A stretch of DNA of 64,000 nucleotides, from positions 26,705,940 through 26,769,939 of the forward strand of contig AP025055.1 of NCBI GenBank assembly GCA_036186865.1, given 5' to 3'. The position numbers and the translations under genes are program-made. This document shows positions 36,463 to 46,910 of the stretch, piece after piece. Numbering within the stretch: the stretch's first letter is position 1; each line of letters begins with the position of its first letter. The DNA comes from Eustoma russellianum. Its lineage: Eukaryota > Streptophyta > Magnoliopsida > Gentianales > Gentianaceae. The notes below the pieces were generated by a model. The model was not told the DNA's origin. It saw only the letters and a program-made list of their open reading frames with translations, and did not search any database.

Positions 36463-37190
36463 ATGGACACAAATCTGAAGTTGACACATGGTGATTCAGA
36501 CTTATTAACTGAGGTGGGCAGTTACACAAGTCTAATTGGGAAGTTGATTTACTTAACAATCACAAGACCTGATATTGCATTCCCCGTACAACAACTGAGC
36601 CAATTCTTAGATTGTCCAACTATCAACCATATGAGGGATGCATAGGTTGCTGAGGTATCTGAAAGAGAGTATTGGACAAGGATTGATATTTCCTGTGTGA
36701 AACCAACTTAGATTAAAAGCATTTGTAGATTTAGATTGTGCTGGTTGCTTAGAAACCAGAAGATTTGTGACAGGTTATTGTGTATTCCTTGGAGATGCTC
36801 TAGTATCATGGAAGGCAAAGAAGCAGACCATAGTGTCAAAATCATCAGCAGAGGCAGAGTATAGAGCTATGGCTAGCTTGACATGTGAAGTTCAATGGAT
36901 GTTGTACTTGGCAGCAGAACTGAAGATGGAGAAACAAATACCTGTGGAAGTGTTTTGTGACAGCAAGAGTGCAATGCATATTGCAGAGAATCCAGTGTTC
37001 CATGAACGCACGAAGCACATTGAGATTGATTGTCACATTACAAGAGACAAGTTACAGGAAGGCATCGTCAAGTTAATGCCAGTAAGAACGGAGTTCCAAT
37101 TGGCAGATGTATTTACAAAGGCCGCGGACGTGAGGAGATTAGACGGAATGATCAAGGCTTTTGGAATGTGTAACATTTACTCCAAGCAAA
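36463..37190 (+). pseudogene. C RNase H
   Basis: The last open part (36767-37285) shows TGYCVFLGDALVSWKAKKQ, SSAEAEYRAMA, VEVFCDSKSAMHIA, HERTKHIEIDCH and FTKA, the copia RNase H pattern with its acidic residues. Upstream, YTSLIGKLIYLTITRPDIAFPV is the connection to RT; a frame change and stop near 36640-36700 lie between. The open frame runs a little into the 3' LTR. Confidence 0.83.
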
Positions 37191-37193
37191 GCT

Positions 37194-37203
37194 TGAGGGA
37201 GGG
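37194..37203 (+). other. Polypurine tract of element C
   Basis: TGAGGGAGGG immediately precedes the 3' LTR at 37204. Element D has the related GAGGGAGG. Confidence 0.8.
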
Positions 37204-37732
37204 TGTTGAAATGGTAGATAACCAACCTGCTAAAGACAGGAGTGCAGGTGTGGAACACCTTGAAGAAACAGTGAAAACTTACTAGAGATGAAACGGTTGG
37301 GAATGACAAGTGTGCATCACGAGAGGTAGACAAACATTCCAAATGATGTGATTGGCTGAACATGGAAGGGACTTCAGAACTATCAGCAATTGACGCGTGA
37401 AGATGCAAGCCTGCAACGCGTTGTGGAAGAAACGAAGGAGGAATAAGGATGTGCGCGGCAAGAATTATAAAAGCAGTGAAAAGACAAGAACAACCCTGAA
37501 GCCTATACTGAATCTGTCATAATCGCTGTCCTTTCTTGAAAATTCAATGTGATGTATTCGTTAGCTGTACTAAACGGTTTCCAACTGTAAAATTGTAGAA
37601 CTTCTTGATCAGATTTGTGCAATACACATTGAGTTCTCTCTCTACTTCGTGTTCTTCGTCTTCTTTCCATTCGCATTTGCTTTGATTTGTTGTTTGCTTA
37701 ATATCAATCATTGCTTTGCAATATTTTCTTCA
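37204..37732 (+). repeat. 3' LTR of element C
   Basis: Begins TGTTGAAATGGTAG and ends TTTTCTTCA; about 529 bp. It is flanked on the right by AGGCA, one mismatch from AAGCA at 23372-23376. Confidence 0.85.
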
Positions 37733-37737
37733 AGGCA

Positions 37738-37950
37738 TAAATAAGAAAAATTTCGAAAGGTTATCTTTTCTATTTAGGGATGTAACATTGAGTATGCACC
37801 TACGCCTTCAGGGTTATGCATAAACTATATCCACACTTGATAGCTATATTTTCTTGCCTTAAGTGCATAAGAACTTTTGTATGAGTTTCATTCCCAAGAT
37901 GTAATGATCTTACTTGGTTGATACAATTTGCATTTAACCAAAAAAAATAA
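37738..37950 (+). pseudogene. LINE 3' end, part 3
   Basis: The LINE frame continues after element C with NKKNFERLSFLFRDVTLSMH and ends at TAA near 37827. About 110 bp of 3' untranslated sequence follow, ending in AACCAAAAAAAATAAG at 37935-37950, which resembles the short A-rich tails of plant LINEs. With 629-676 and 23242-23376 this is one element cut twice. Confidence 0.55.
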
Positions 37951-38186
37951 GATGGTGTACATTTTTTCTTAATCTAATAACAAATAAGTATTTTTAATTG
38001 TATAAGTGATATGAGATCCTGAAAAGAAAGATGACGGAGAACCACGCATTGACTTTTCTTCTGGTAACGTGGTCATTTGAAAGTCAGAAAACAAAAAATC
38101 GTTAGCCCCAGCAGAATTAAACCCTAGTCAAAGAAGTCAAAGTGCTGAAATTTTCTCAGCGTCGCATTTTGTTAGGACATCACGCG

Positions 38187-38237
38187 CACGTGTAAAAAGG
38201 GGATAGGAGTGCGCCAGCACTGTTTGAAACACGTGTG
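38187..38237. promoter_or_regulatory. Two CACGTGT motifs (G-box/ABRE-like)
   Basis: CACGTGT occurs at 38187-38193 and 38230-38236, 243-293 bp upstream of the TATA box of small-gene copy 1. Such motifs bind bZIP/bHLH factors in plants; function here is inference. Copies 2 and 3 lack this upstream region because element F lies there. Confidence 0.4.
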
Positions 38238-38479
38238 GGCCGAGCGACGGAGGCATCGGCCATGAGCTGAACTCAAGAATGGGGTCCTCAGGTGCCCTTC
38301 TGGAGGATCCTATGGAAGTTGGCCTCACCATGTCACCCTAAAAGATCTTATGTGGAATCCCTTTTTCTGCTTTGGAGGCTGGGTGGTGGACAACAAATCG
38401 ATCGGGAAAATCAGAGGTCCACAACACAAAGGAAAGGAGGCATAGCTTCTGGCTAGAGGAAGTTTACTTTTTCTCTAGC

Positions 38480-38487
38480 TATAAATA
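38480..38487 (+). promoter_or_regulatory. TATA box of small-gene copy 1
   Basis: TATAAATA within CTAGCTATAAATATGAGCAG, conserved in all three copies (38480, 55351, 57511), 106-108 bp ahead of the conserved ATG. Confidence 0.55.
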
Positions 38488-38585
38488 TGAGCAGTAACTT
38501 GGTTTCACTTCTAACTAATTCACATTTTTTAAAAGCTTTGTCTGTGTCACTTCTTGTTCTCTTCAATATTTTTTTTTCTGCTAAA

Positions 38586-38672
38586 ATGGTGGTTTTGAGA
38601 AGCGAGGATCTTTTTTTGCCAAAGATTGAATCTCCAAGACGGTTCCTACAATATTCCCACATGGCAAATTGA
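38586..38672 (+). CDS. Small ORF, copy 1 of a three-copy family (28 aa)
   Basis: I do not recognise this gene. The ATG lies about 106 bp after a conserved TATA box. The ORF reads MVVLRSEDLFLPKIESPRR and ends at TGA after 28 residues. Relative to copies 2 and 3 it has one extra T in a T run (about 38611-38617), which changes the frame after the eighth or ninth residue, so either this copy or the others are frameshifted. The surrounding 770 bp (38456-39227), including the 5' and 3' flanks, is closely similar to 55325-56085 and 57485-58235, so the unit is a duplicated locus. It could also be a non-coding transcript or part of an unknown repeat. Confidence 0.35.
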   Translation: MVVLRSEDLFLPKIESPRRFLQYSHMAN

Positions 38673-39294
38673 TCGAGAGGTTGCTGAGGGAGACGACGAC
38701 GATGACGACGATGGATGTGTAGCACCAGCCGCTTAATATTGGTCTAGCGTTGCATATGGCGATAAGGCAATCGATCTATATATATGGAGAGTAGGCTAAT
38801 GTTACTGGTCTACTTATAGACTACTATTAGAATATATGTATGCATTATGTATCTTGTTTTTGCGTTGACTTGTGGAAGAGTTGTGTGTATGTGATGGTCT
38901 CTTCTCACATCCATTCAGCAGGGGTGATGAAAGGATTTGGAGGCTGATTTATGTATGTTTTTCATTTTTCTTCCTCTTATAAGCAAAGCGAAGAGATTAA
39001 TAAATGCGAAGATTTTGATCCTTAATAGAGTTCCGTCCTTTTGATTGCACAGCTGAATGATTATGCTAGCCTCATGATATCATGAAAAACAATGTATTTT
39101 ATGCATATGATATAACCGTTAGATGACCTAGGAGAATGGTTCTACATTGTGTAACCTGGGAACGATCCTTCTTAGATGCATGGTCAAATTAATACATAAA
39201 CAACAGCTTCAGCCTACTCTTCAAATTGCCGGGGGTGGCCTTGGGGGGGGGGGGTGATGGTTAAATTGATTCATGGCAAATTTTACGAGGTAAG
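38673..39294 (+). other. 3' flank of small-gene copy 1
   Basis: Conserved with the other two copies up to about 39227 (ACAGCTTCAGCCTACTCTTCAAATT). It then diverges into a G run (39243-39254) and AT-rich sequence ending at element D. An ATTAATAAATG segment at about 38997-39004 could serve as a polyadenylation signal. No other ORF is supported. Confidence 0.4.
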
Positions 39295-39864
39295 TGAAGA
39301 AAAACACATAGCAACGCAACAGCTGCAGTACACTTGCAGGATTCAAGCAAATGTGCTACCAAAATTCATCATCATACAAGAATCACCATAGAATCAAACA
39401 GAAGGAAGATTAAACTGACGTTAGGAGAAAAAACTGGGAGAAATCAAGAAGTATTGTTGAGGGAATTAATCCAAGATTACAACCAGAAATACTGTCGAAC
39501 TCTTTTGTATAAGGTGTTCGATCATTTAAAATGAATAACTACTCAGGTGAAATTACAAGATTATCCTCCTAACTAACTCGGTTACTGTTTTAACTGCCAG
39601 GGCACTTTTGTCTTTTCACTGCATTTAAACAGTTCCCGCCTCCTATCCTTCTCTTCCAAGTGCAGTCCTGCAACATGCGGATTGCACCTCGATCCACCTT
39701 TTCACTTCTTGCTCAATTCGTGTTTCCTAGATGCATTCTTCAGCACCAACCGTTGATTAAACCTTTAATCCTAATGGTGCAACTCAACTTCAACTGGATC
39801 ATCACTTGGATCATCATGATCACGCCCTTCACCTCCATCCTTCATACTGCTTGCAGTTTTAACA
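39295..39864 (-). repeat. 3' LTR of element D
   Basis: Plus strand TGAAGAAAAACACATAGC...GCAGTTTTAACA. The minus strand therefore begins TGTTAAAACTGC and ends TTCA. It is similar along its length to 44651-45207. Confidence 0.85.
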
Positions 39865-39876
39865 CCTCCCTCAAGC
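39865..39876 (-). other. Polypurine tract of element D
   Basis: On the minus strand GCTTGAGGGAGG, directly before the 3' LTR and nearly the same as in element C. Confidence 0.8.
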
Positions 39877-39879
39877 ATG

Positions 39880-40380
39880 GCTTGATGTAAATGTTGTAGG
39901 ATCCTGTTAACTGCAGCAAACTAGTAAGTCTCATGTTATCCAAAGGCTTAGTAAACATATCAGCAAGCTGCAACTGAGTATGCACAGGCATTAGCTTTAT
40001 TACTCCTTCCAGCACCTTATCGCTTACCACATGACAATCTATCTCAATGTGCTTTGTTTTCTTGTGGAACACATGATTTTTAGCAATGTATAAAGCACTC
40101 TTACTGTCACAAAATAATTCTACTAGTTGCTGCTCCATCAGCCTCATACCTTTGGCCAAATATAAGAGCCATTATATCTCACAAACTGTTAATGACATGC
40201 CTTGTATCATGCCTCTGCAGAAGATCTTGAAGCTGTTGTCTGTTTCTTTGCCCTCCATGATACTAATTCTCCTCCTAAGAATAAGCAATATCCAGTGACA
40301 GGCTTCATTGGCATCCAGCCCAATCAGAATCTACAAATCCCTTCAGCCTCAGCTCTCCTGTGCTTGGAAACAAAAGTCCC
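39880..40380 (-). pseudogene. D RNase H
   Basis: The open piece within 40159-39842 shows QLVELFCDSKSALYIAKN, HKKTKHIEIDCH and MFTKPLDNMRL, the C-terminal half of copia RNase H. The first half, around 40160-40380, is in other frames with stops and is only partly readable (GYCLFLGGE-like and SAEA-like traces). It is defective. Confidence 0.72.
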
Positions 40381-41500
40381 TAACCAACAGTCCCCTTTAG
40401 ACATCTCAATAGCCTATGTCCTGCCTTTGGGTGATTTATGGTCGGGTAGTCCAAGAACTGACTCAGTTGCTGCACAACAAATAATATGTCTGGTCTAGTG
40501 ATTGTCATATATATCAATTTGCCAACCAACTTCCTATAGTGAGTGATGTCTCCCACTGATTCTGAATTATTGTGCATCAACTTAACATGACTCTCCATCG
40601 TACTTATGGCTGGTTTTGTTCCTAGGAATCCCATTTCCTCTAGAAACTTCGTGGTATACTTCATTTGACTTATGCTCAGCCCCTTCGGTGATCTTGCAAC
40701 TTCAATCACCAAGAAATATTTCAAATCCTCTAGATTCTTGATCTGGAACTTTAAGTGCAAGGCATACTTGATTTCCTCTATGGCATCAATGTCTTCACTG
40801 GCAACAATGACATCATCTCCGTACCCCAACAATATAAGCAGAGAACCTCTTGTCATCTTAGTGAACAGTGTATCATCATTCTTAGACTGTGTGAAGCCCT
40901 GATCAAGTAAGAAACCAGTCAGCTTTGCATTCCACTCTCTACTAGCCTGCTTTAACCCATACAGTGACTTCTGCAGTCTGCAGACTAGATCTGGTTGTGG
41001 CATCTTGATTCCCTATGGTGGTGTCATGTAAATCTCTTCATAAAGATCTCCATGTCTGAACGCATTATTCACATCTAGTTGATGAAGGTGCCACCCATAT
41101 CTTGCTACCATAGCAAGCAACATCCTTACAGTGGCCATCTTTGCTACTGGTGAGAATGTGCCCTGGCAATCTACACCATATTACTGTGTATAATCTTTTG
41201 CCACCAACCTTGTCTTATATCTTTCCACAGATCCATCAGCCTTATGTTTGATATTTTATAACCACTTACATCCAATTGGCTTCTTCCCAGCACAAGCCTC
41301 CATATATTGTTTGCTTCTAAGGCTGCCAATTCTTTCTTCATAGCCTCATGCCACTCAGGATTTCCAGATACTTTTGCATAAGAGTTAGGTTCTCTGTGCA
41401 TACCAATATTCGATGCATATGTTTTGTATTTTGGTGCCAAAGATTCCAAGGTAAAGTATTTGTCAAGTGAATGAGGAGTGGTGAGGCTGTGGTTCACAGG
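40380..41500 (-). pseudogene. D reverse transcriptase
   Basis: The piece 41003-40380 has LVCRLQKSLYGLKQASREWN and IKNLEDLKYFLVIEVARSPKG. The catalytic box appears as GYGDDVIVAS instead of YVDD, a V-to-G change with both aspartates retained. 41497-41171 holds the N-terminal part (ALEANNIWRL). Stop codons near 41015 and 41180 separate the pieces. Confidence 0.78.
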
Positions 41501-42443
41501 TTGTGAGACATTAGATGAACTCTTGTCAGATGAGAGCTGATTGCAATAGAACTATTGCAAATGGGATTGTGGTTTTTTGATACACTAATGACGCTGAGGT
41601 CCAGGAAAAGGCAATGGAATACCAATGGTAGTAATGTGAACTTCAGTTTGAGGAGGTGGAAGGTCAGATTGTGATGGAAATCCAGAGTAATCAAAATGAT
41701 CAGAAGAATAAGCAGGAGAATGTGCATTATCATGCTAAAATGCTGTTGAAGAAGGTGAATGACAGGGTGAATGAGAGAGTGAATGGCCAGAAGATGAATG
41801 GTCAAAATATGAAGTTTCTGGTTTAGTGTTGTAGCATGCTGATTTGTCTGACAATTTAGGGTTCATAGGTGCAGGTGTTGATAAGGTAGGGTTCATAGGT
41901 TTAGCTGTATGAGACTCAGGGGCCCCTCAACTGGGTAACCAGATAAGGGAATAGGGTCTGAAGTAGAGCAAAAGGGAAGATGAGAAGGGAATGAGGCTGA
42001 GATTGGTGAGGTTAGGCAGGAAGGGTTGAATGATCAAAAGGAAAGGTATGTTCAAAAAATTGAACGTCTCTAGAAATGAATATGTCTGAGGTGTTCAGGT
42101 CTTGAAGGATGTAGCATTTAGTTGTATGAGAGATGCCCAAGAATATACACCTCTTAGCTCTAGGACTGAATATGTCTTTGGTTGGAGATGTTTTAACAGC
42201 ATAAGCTAGTTAGCCAAACACTTTGAGGTAAGAGTAAGTTGGAGGCTTCTGATAAAGAAGATCAATGGGGGTGTGATGATGAAGCAAAAGAGAAGGTGTA
42301 AGATTGACAAAGTATGCAGCATGTTGCACACAGAAGCCCCGGTATTTGATAGGTAGGTTGGATTGAAATCTAAGTGCTCTAGAAACTAATAGAAGGTGTT
42401 GGTGCTTCTTTTTAACAATCGCATTTTGTTGAGGTATGTATAC
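41501..42443 (-). pseudogene. D integrase C-terminus and linker (degenerate)
   Basis: Scattered short frames. Readable traces include the PQQNA-like and FGCLA-like positions around 42430-42190 and an Ile/Leu/Ser-rich linker at 41805-41494. Several stops and shifts occur. It links the integrase core to RT in the expected order. Confidence 0.5.
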
Positions 42444-43531
42444 TCAACTGGTTTGATGTTGTATGCCTTTTGTTGCATAATATGAACTCATTTTGAATTC
42501 AAGGCCATTGTCAGCCCTTATAGTTTTAATAGAAGCATCAAAATGTACAGATACAAAAGCACAGAATCTCTGAACAATATTTCTTACTTCTGACTTAGAT
42601 TTCAGCAAGTACACCCAACAATACCTAGTATGATCATCTACTATGGTAAGAAAGTATTGCTGGCGATACATTGTGGGATGCTTATAAGGACAATGTATAT
42701 CCATGTGAACAAGATCAAAAGGAAAATGGGATACAGAGGATGAAATAAGAAAATGCAATCTTTTCTGTTTTGCCAAAGAACATATGCTACATGTGTTTAT
42801 ATCATCAGAAACACTCACTTGAGGATCTAATTTGTGAATTTCTTGCATTCTGGAAAGTGTTGGGTGACCAAGTCTTGAATGCCAAAGTTTGATATTGGAA
42901 GTGGAAGCTGCACAAGCTTGTGAAGGAAGGACAGGACAGGGATTGGAATCATGATACTGCTGAAATGGTCCAAAGAAATGATGAGACCTTGATTGACCTT
43001 AGCTGAACCAATCATCTTCTTGGTCACATGTTCCTGGATAATACATATGTTGGAATGAAATGAAACATCAAGTTCACTAGACTGAGTCAATTTACTTAAT
43101 GACAATAGGTTGAATGTAAAGGAAGGTACATGTAAGACATCATTCAATACAAGATAAGGGCTGACTTTGACTGTGCCCATGTGAGTAACCACATCACATT
43201 GTTTGTTGGGTAATTTTACTAACATAGATGTGACATGATGAAAGGAATCAAAGAGGGAAAGGGAATAACAGACATGGTCAGTGGCACCATAATCCAAAAT
43301 CCATATGTTTGAAGATTCATATAACATATTACCTTTTCCCTTACCAGAAGTAGTGGAGTACTGAGCTGACATAACTGCATGATGTCTTCTACTATTGTCT
43401 TTCTCTCCCTGATTGCTTCTTGACTTCTCTTTGTGTTCGTGTAACAAGTTCATCAACTGTGTATACTGTTCGTGTGAATATAGGGGCACCTTGTGAAACT
43501 GAGTTAACTGCCACTTCACTGCTTCCTTCAC
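42444..43531 (-). pseudogene. D protease and integrase
   Basis: The protease motif reads WILDYGATDHVCYS: D-Y-G in place of D-S-G. VLNDVLHVPSFTFNLLSLSKL follows. From 42848 the integrase gives CSICSLAKQKR (the CC of HHCC), VHMDIHCPY, TIRADNGLEF and TKGIQHQTS, then a stop at 42444. The altered protease residue next to the catalytic Asp probably abolishes activity. Confidence 0.8.
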
Positions 43532-44603
43532 TCATTTCATATCCATCACACTCAACTCCTTCATACCCATTGAACTCAGGTTCTACAACTCCTTCACCAC
43601 CCACACAATTGATCTGACTCCTTGATTTGTAACCAGGAGGGTATTTATATTTCTTATAACACCTATCAATAGTGTACCCAAGCATGTTGCAGTGTGTACG
43701 AAAAGGTGCCCTGGAATTTCCCTGGACGAGCCTTGGAAACTCTTTCTTGAAACCTTTCCCAATAGGTTTCTGCCATCCTGGGCTTGAGCCTCCAGGACTC
43801 CCAGGCCTAGGCATATAACTACCAAATTTATCATTATTGTTAACATTCATCACAAGTGTAGGATTATTAACAAGCTGGTTATGTGTGCCCGAATAGTTCA
43901 ATTTTCTTTCAAATTTTACAACCATAACAAAGGTAGTTTTGAGATCAGAAGGGACAAATAACAGAACCTGCGATTTTACTGGCTCAAACTCTTCATTAAG
44001 TCCCTTGATGAACTTAATAACGTAATCATCTTGGACAAATTTATTAATCTCACTTGACACTTTACAAGTACATCTGCTACAAACACAACTTGGAATAGAC
44101 AGGAATACCATCAATTCTTCCCACAAGACTTTCAATTTGACGTAGTAATCAGTCACAGAATGCTCACTCCGCTTAATGGCATAAAATTGTTCTTATAAAT
44201 CAGAAAGTCTGAATGCATCAGCATTCTCGTACCTGTGCTTAAGATCATTCCAGATATCAATTGCATCATCGAACTACATTACACTCTATCCAATAGAGAA
44301 TGTGACTGAATTAACAATCCATAATGCCACCATATTGTTTTCTTTGCTCCACACTCCATACCTTCGGTTGCCTTCATCAGGTTTAATCACAACACCATTT
44401 ATAAATTCCATTTTGTTCTTTGACTCTAAAGCTCTCCTGAAAGTTCTACTCCATCCATGATAATTGTTTCCATCGAGCAATGGTTATACAAGAATGAGTA
44501 AGGGGCTGTCACTGGGGTGAATATACAAAGGATCCTCAGAAGGATCAACAGCACCAGCATGTGAATTGTTCGAAGTGCTAGGAGAATGCGCGTCCGAAGC
44601 CAT
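43392..44603 (-). pseudogene. D Gag
   Basis: The family ATG at 44603 reads MASDAHSPSTS, then DPLYIHPSDSP, NYHGWSRTFRRALESKNKMEF and, in 44156-43392, TDYYVKLKVLWEELMVF and FVQDDYVIKFIKGL. The zinc knuckle position reads RTHCNMLGYTIDRC: the first Cys is Arg. At the site where C and E have TAA, D has a Ser codon. Stops near 44490, 44282 and 44196 split the frame. Confidence 0.78.
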
Positions 44604-44637
44604 GAATGTGCCAAATTTCATCAGTTGTCACCACTAT

Positions 44638-44650
44638 CTCTCTGATACCA
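44638..44650 (-). other. Primer-binding site of element D
   Basis: Minus-strand TGGTATCAGAGAG, directly adjoining the LTR at 44651. Matches initiator tRNA-Met over the first 11 bases. Confidence 0.8.
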
Positions 44651-45207
44651 TGAAGAAAAACACATAGTAACACAACAGCTGCAATACACTTGCAGCATTC
44701 AAGCAAATATGCTACCAAAATTCAACCTCGTACAAGAATCACCATAGAATCAAGCACAAGGAAGATTAAACCGACGTTAGTAGAAAATTCTGGGAGAAAT
44801 CAGGAAGTGTTATTGAAGGAATTAATCCAAGATTACAACCAGCAACACTGTCGAACTCCTTTGTATAAGGTGTTCGATCATTTAAAATGAATAACCGCTT
44901 TGGTGAAATTACAAGATTATCCTCCTAACTAACTCGGTTACTGCTTTAGCTGTTAGGGCACTTTTGTCGTTTCACTCCATTTAAACAGTTCTCGCCTCCT
45001 ATCCTTCTTCTTCAAGTGTAGTCCTGCAACATGCGGATTGCACCTCGATTCACCTTCCACTTCTGGCTTAATCTGTGTTTCCTAGATGCATTCTTCAACA
45101 CCAACCGCCGATTAAATATTTAATCCTAAGGTTGCAACTCAACTTCACCTGGGCTATTACTTGGATAATCATGATCACGCCCTTCACCTCCATCCATCAT
45201 ACTTAAC
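44651..45207 (-). repeat. 5' LTR of element D (end truncated)
   Basis: Plus strand begins TGAAGAAAAACACATAG. It follows the left LTR closely to CATCATACT and then departs, lacking GCTTGCAGTTTTAACA. The outer end is approximate. Confidence 0.8.
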
Positions 45208-45719
45208 TTCAGTCAAAAAATTACGGGATCATGAGAGATTACGATGTGTCAAGTAATCTGAGGGTTTATAACTGAATGTGCTATAACTTAATATTTTAGG
45301 ATTTCATCAGCCTACAATTGCAATGTGGTCAGTTCCAGTAAAGCGTAAAGTAGCCAGGTTTTTGGTTTCACAATCTCTTTTGTTTTTCCGAGAAGGTATG
45401 AGTTGCTTAAACTTATAATTGTGTTAAAGTATTTTAGAAACATTCTATTATGTTCATAAAGTATTTAGCAAAAGAACTTAAAAAATTGGAATTACAACAA
45501 AAAAGCTGTGGTTTTTAGGATAATTGAGGAGCCTTCTGTCATGTCCATAAGTCACCAAAAAGAAGGAAAAACGTCTTGATTACAAAGAAGACACATCAAC
45601 TACCATATTTTACTCATCCTTCTTCAAGCCTCTGAAACTTTGGATGTCTATAATTCGATTCTAAGGTTCATGATTCGATTCTAAGGTTTTCAAGCCTCTC
45701 AAACATCAAGTACGATATT
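45208..45719. other. Unassigned segment with one possible exon
   Basis: No element is recognised. A stretch of about 97 bp (45301-45397), open in one frame (HQPTIAMWSVPVKRKVARF), lies between a TTTTAG| and a |GTATGA, resembling 3' and 5' splice sites. This alone is weak evidence for an exon. The rest is AT-rich. Confidence 0.25.
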
Positions 45720-46910
45720 GTACACATCAAGCTTTATAATAAGAATCCATCTAGTTCTGTGTATCTTGTTGATTCTCTTGATTTATGGCATGCTAGATTG
45801 GAACATATTAATGTAGATACTATAAAAGTATTAAAAATCGTTAAAGTGATCAATTTCACTCATGAAGATAAATTTGATAAGTGTCAATTTGTGTTGACGC
45901 AAAACATCATAAGAAAACCTTTAAGGCCGTTGAAAGAGTTTCAGAAAAGTTAGATCTTATTCATAGTGATTTAGAAGACTTCAAGAATATTGTATGTAAA
46001 GGTGGGATAAGATATTACATAACCTTTATTGATTATTTTGCTAGATACACAAGTATACCTCTTAAGTCATAAAGCTGAGGCTGAAAATATGTTCATGAAA
46101 TATAAGTATGAAGTTGAGAATAAACTGGACAAGAAAATTAAGAGATTGAGAACCGATAGAGGAGGCAAATTAGTACAATTTCATTACAAAACTTTTGTGA
46201 AGAAATCAGAGATTTATATGAAGAAATTTATATGCATCAAGCACAAGGCATGATAGTTCAAGGACATGAACATAAAGTACGTAGACTTAGGAAGCCTTTG
46301 GATGGCCTTAAACAAGCACCAAAACAATGACATTAAAAATTTGATAATGCTATGATCACTAATGCTTATGTTGTAAATGAAAATGGATGTTGTGTTTATA
46401 GTAAGTTTGTAGATAATGATGGTCTCATTGTGTTTTTGTATGTGTTGCTAATTAGGTGACTGATAATGATGAAATAAACTCGACCAATGGTTATGTGTTC
46501 ACATTGGATGGTGGTGCTATTTCAGCGAAACTTCAAGACAAACATGTAAAGCAAAGTTTACTATGTAACTTGAATTCATTGCGTTAGAACTTGCAAGTGC
46601 ATAAGATGAATGGCTAAGAATTTACTTTTTGATTCCTTTGTGGTCTAAACATACGCCTTTGTGTTTCCATACATTATGATTTGTAGACAGTGACTGCTTG
46701 AGCGAAGAATAAGATCTATAACAAGAAGAGCCAACATATCTATTTGATACACAATATTGTGCGTGAGTTGAATGGTTCTGGGGTACTTAACTTGGTGTTT
46801 GTAAGATCTGAGTTAAATTGGATGACCCCTTAACTAAAGATTAAAGAAGAAATTAGTCCATGGAACATTGAAGGGGATGAGATTTATTCCATTTGATGTG
46901 AATTCTTTAT
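45720..46910 (+). pseudogene. Copia pol fragment H (highly decayed)
   Basis: Readable fragments in order: LDLWHARLEHINVDTIK (GAG-pre-integrase), LDLIHSDLEDFK and YYITFIDYFARYTSI (integrase core), KKIKRLRTDRGG (second Asp), then a jump to LDGLKQAPKQ and YVVNENGCCVY (RT), and TNGYVFTLDGGAIS (RNase H). Large internal segments of integrase and RT are missing and frames change often. It is an old, internally deleted copia copy of a family different from A-G. LTRs were not identified. Confidence 0.65.

Larger units (their letters stand above)
23377..37732 (+). mobile_element. Ty1/copia element C, split by element B
   Basis: LTRs at 23377-23908 and 37204-37732 (about 530 bp, TGTTGAAATGG...TTCA), primer-binding site at 23909, polypurine tract at 37194-37203. 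Target duplication AAGCA (23372-23376) versus AGGCA (37733-37737), one mismatch. Coding order is Gag, PR, INT, RT, RH on the plus strand. Element B lies between 26430 and 35017. The Gag (NPLYVHPSD start) and LTR-end features are shared with elements D and E, so these form one related group. Many nonsense codons make it inactive. Confidence 0.88.
39295..45207 (-). mobile_element. Ty1/copia element D
   Basis: LTRs at 39295-39864 and 44651-45207 (about 560 bp) on the minus strand, with primer-binding site at 44638-44650 and polypurine tract at 39865-39876. It has copia gag-pol order and the same family style as C and E. The right LTR lacks about 16 terminal bases compared with the left, and no target duplication is seen (left flank GTAAG), so the 5' edge has been eroded. 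Multiple stops make it inactive. Confidence 0.85.

Noticed and set aside
37139..37408. Minus-strand frame of 89 codons across the 3' LTR of C (similar at 23357)
   Set aside because: Occurs in both LTRs only because they are copies, and crosses the LTR boundary into RNase H.
38453..38725. Minus-strand frame of 90 codons over small-gene copy 1
   Set aside because: No promoter signal on that strand, and the frame is not kept in copies 2 and 3. The TATA box points the other way. Kept as an alternative only.
39243..39254. G run as a functional G-quadruplex
   Set aside because: A single homopolymer run next to the end of the conserved small-gene flank; more likely slippage or sequencing artefact.
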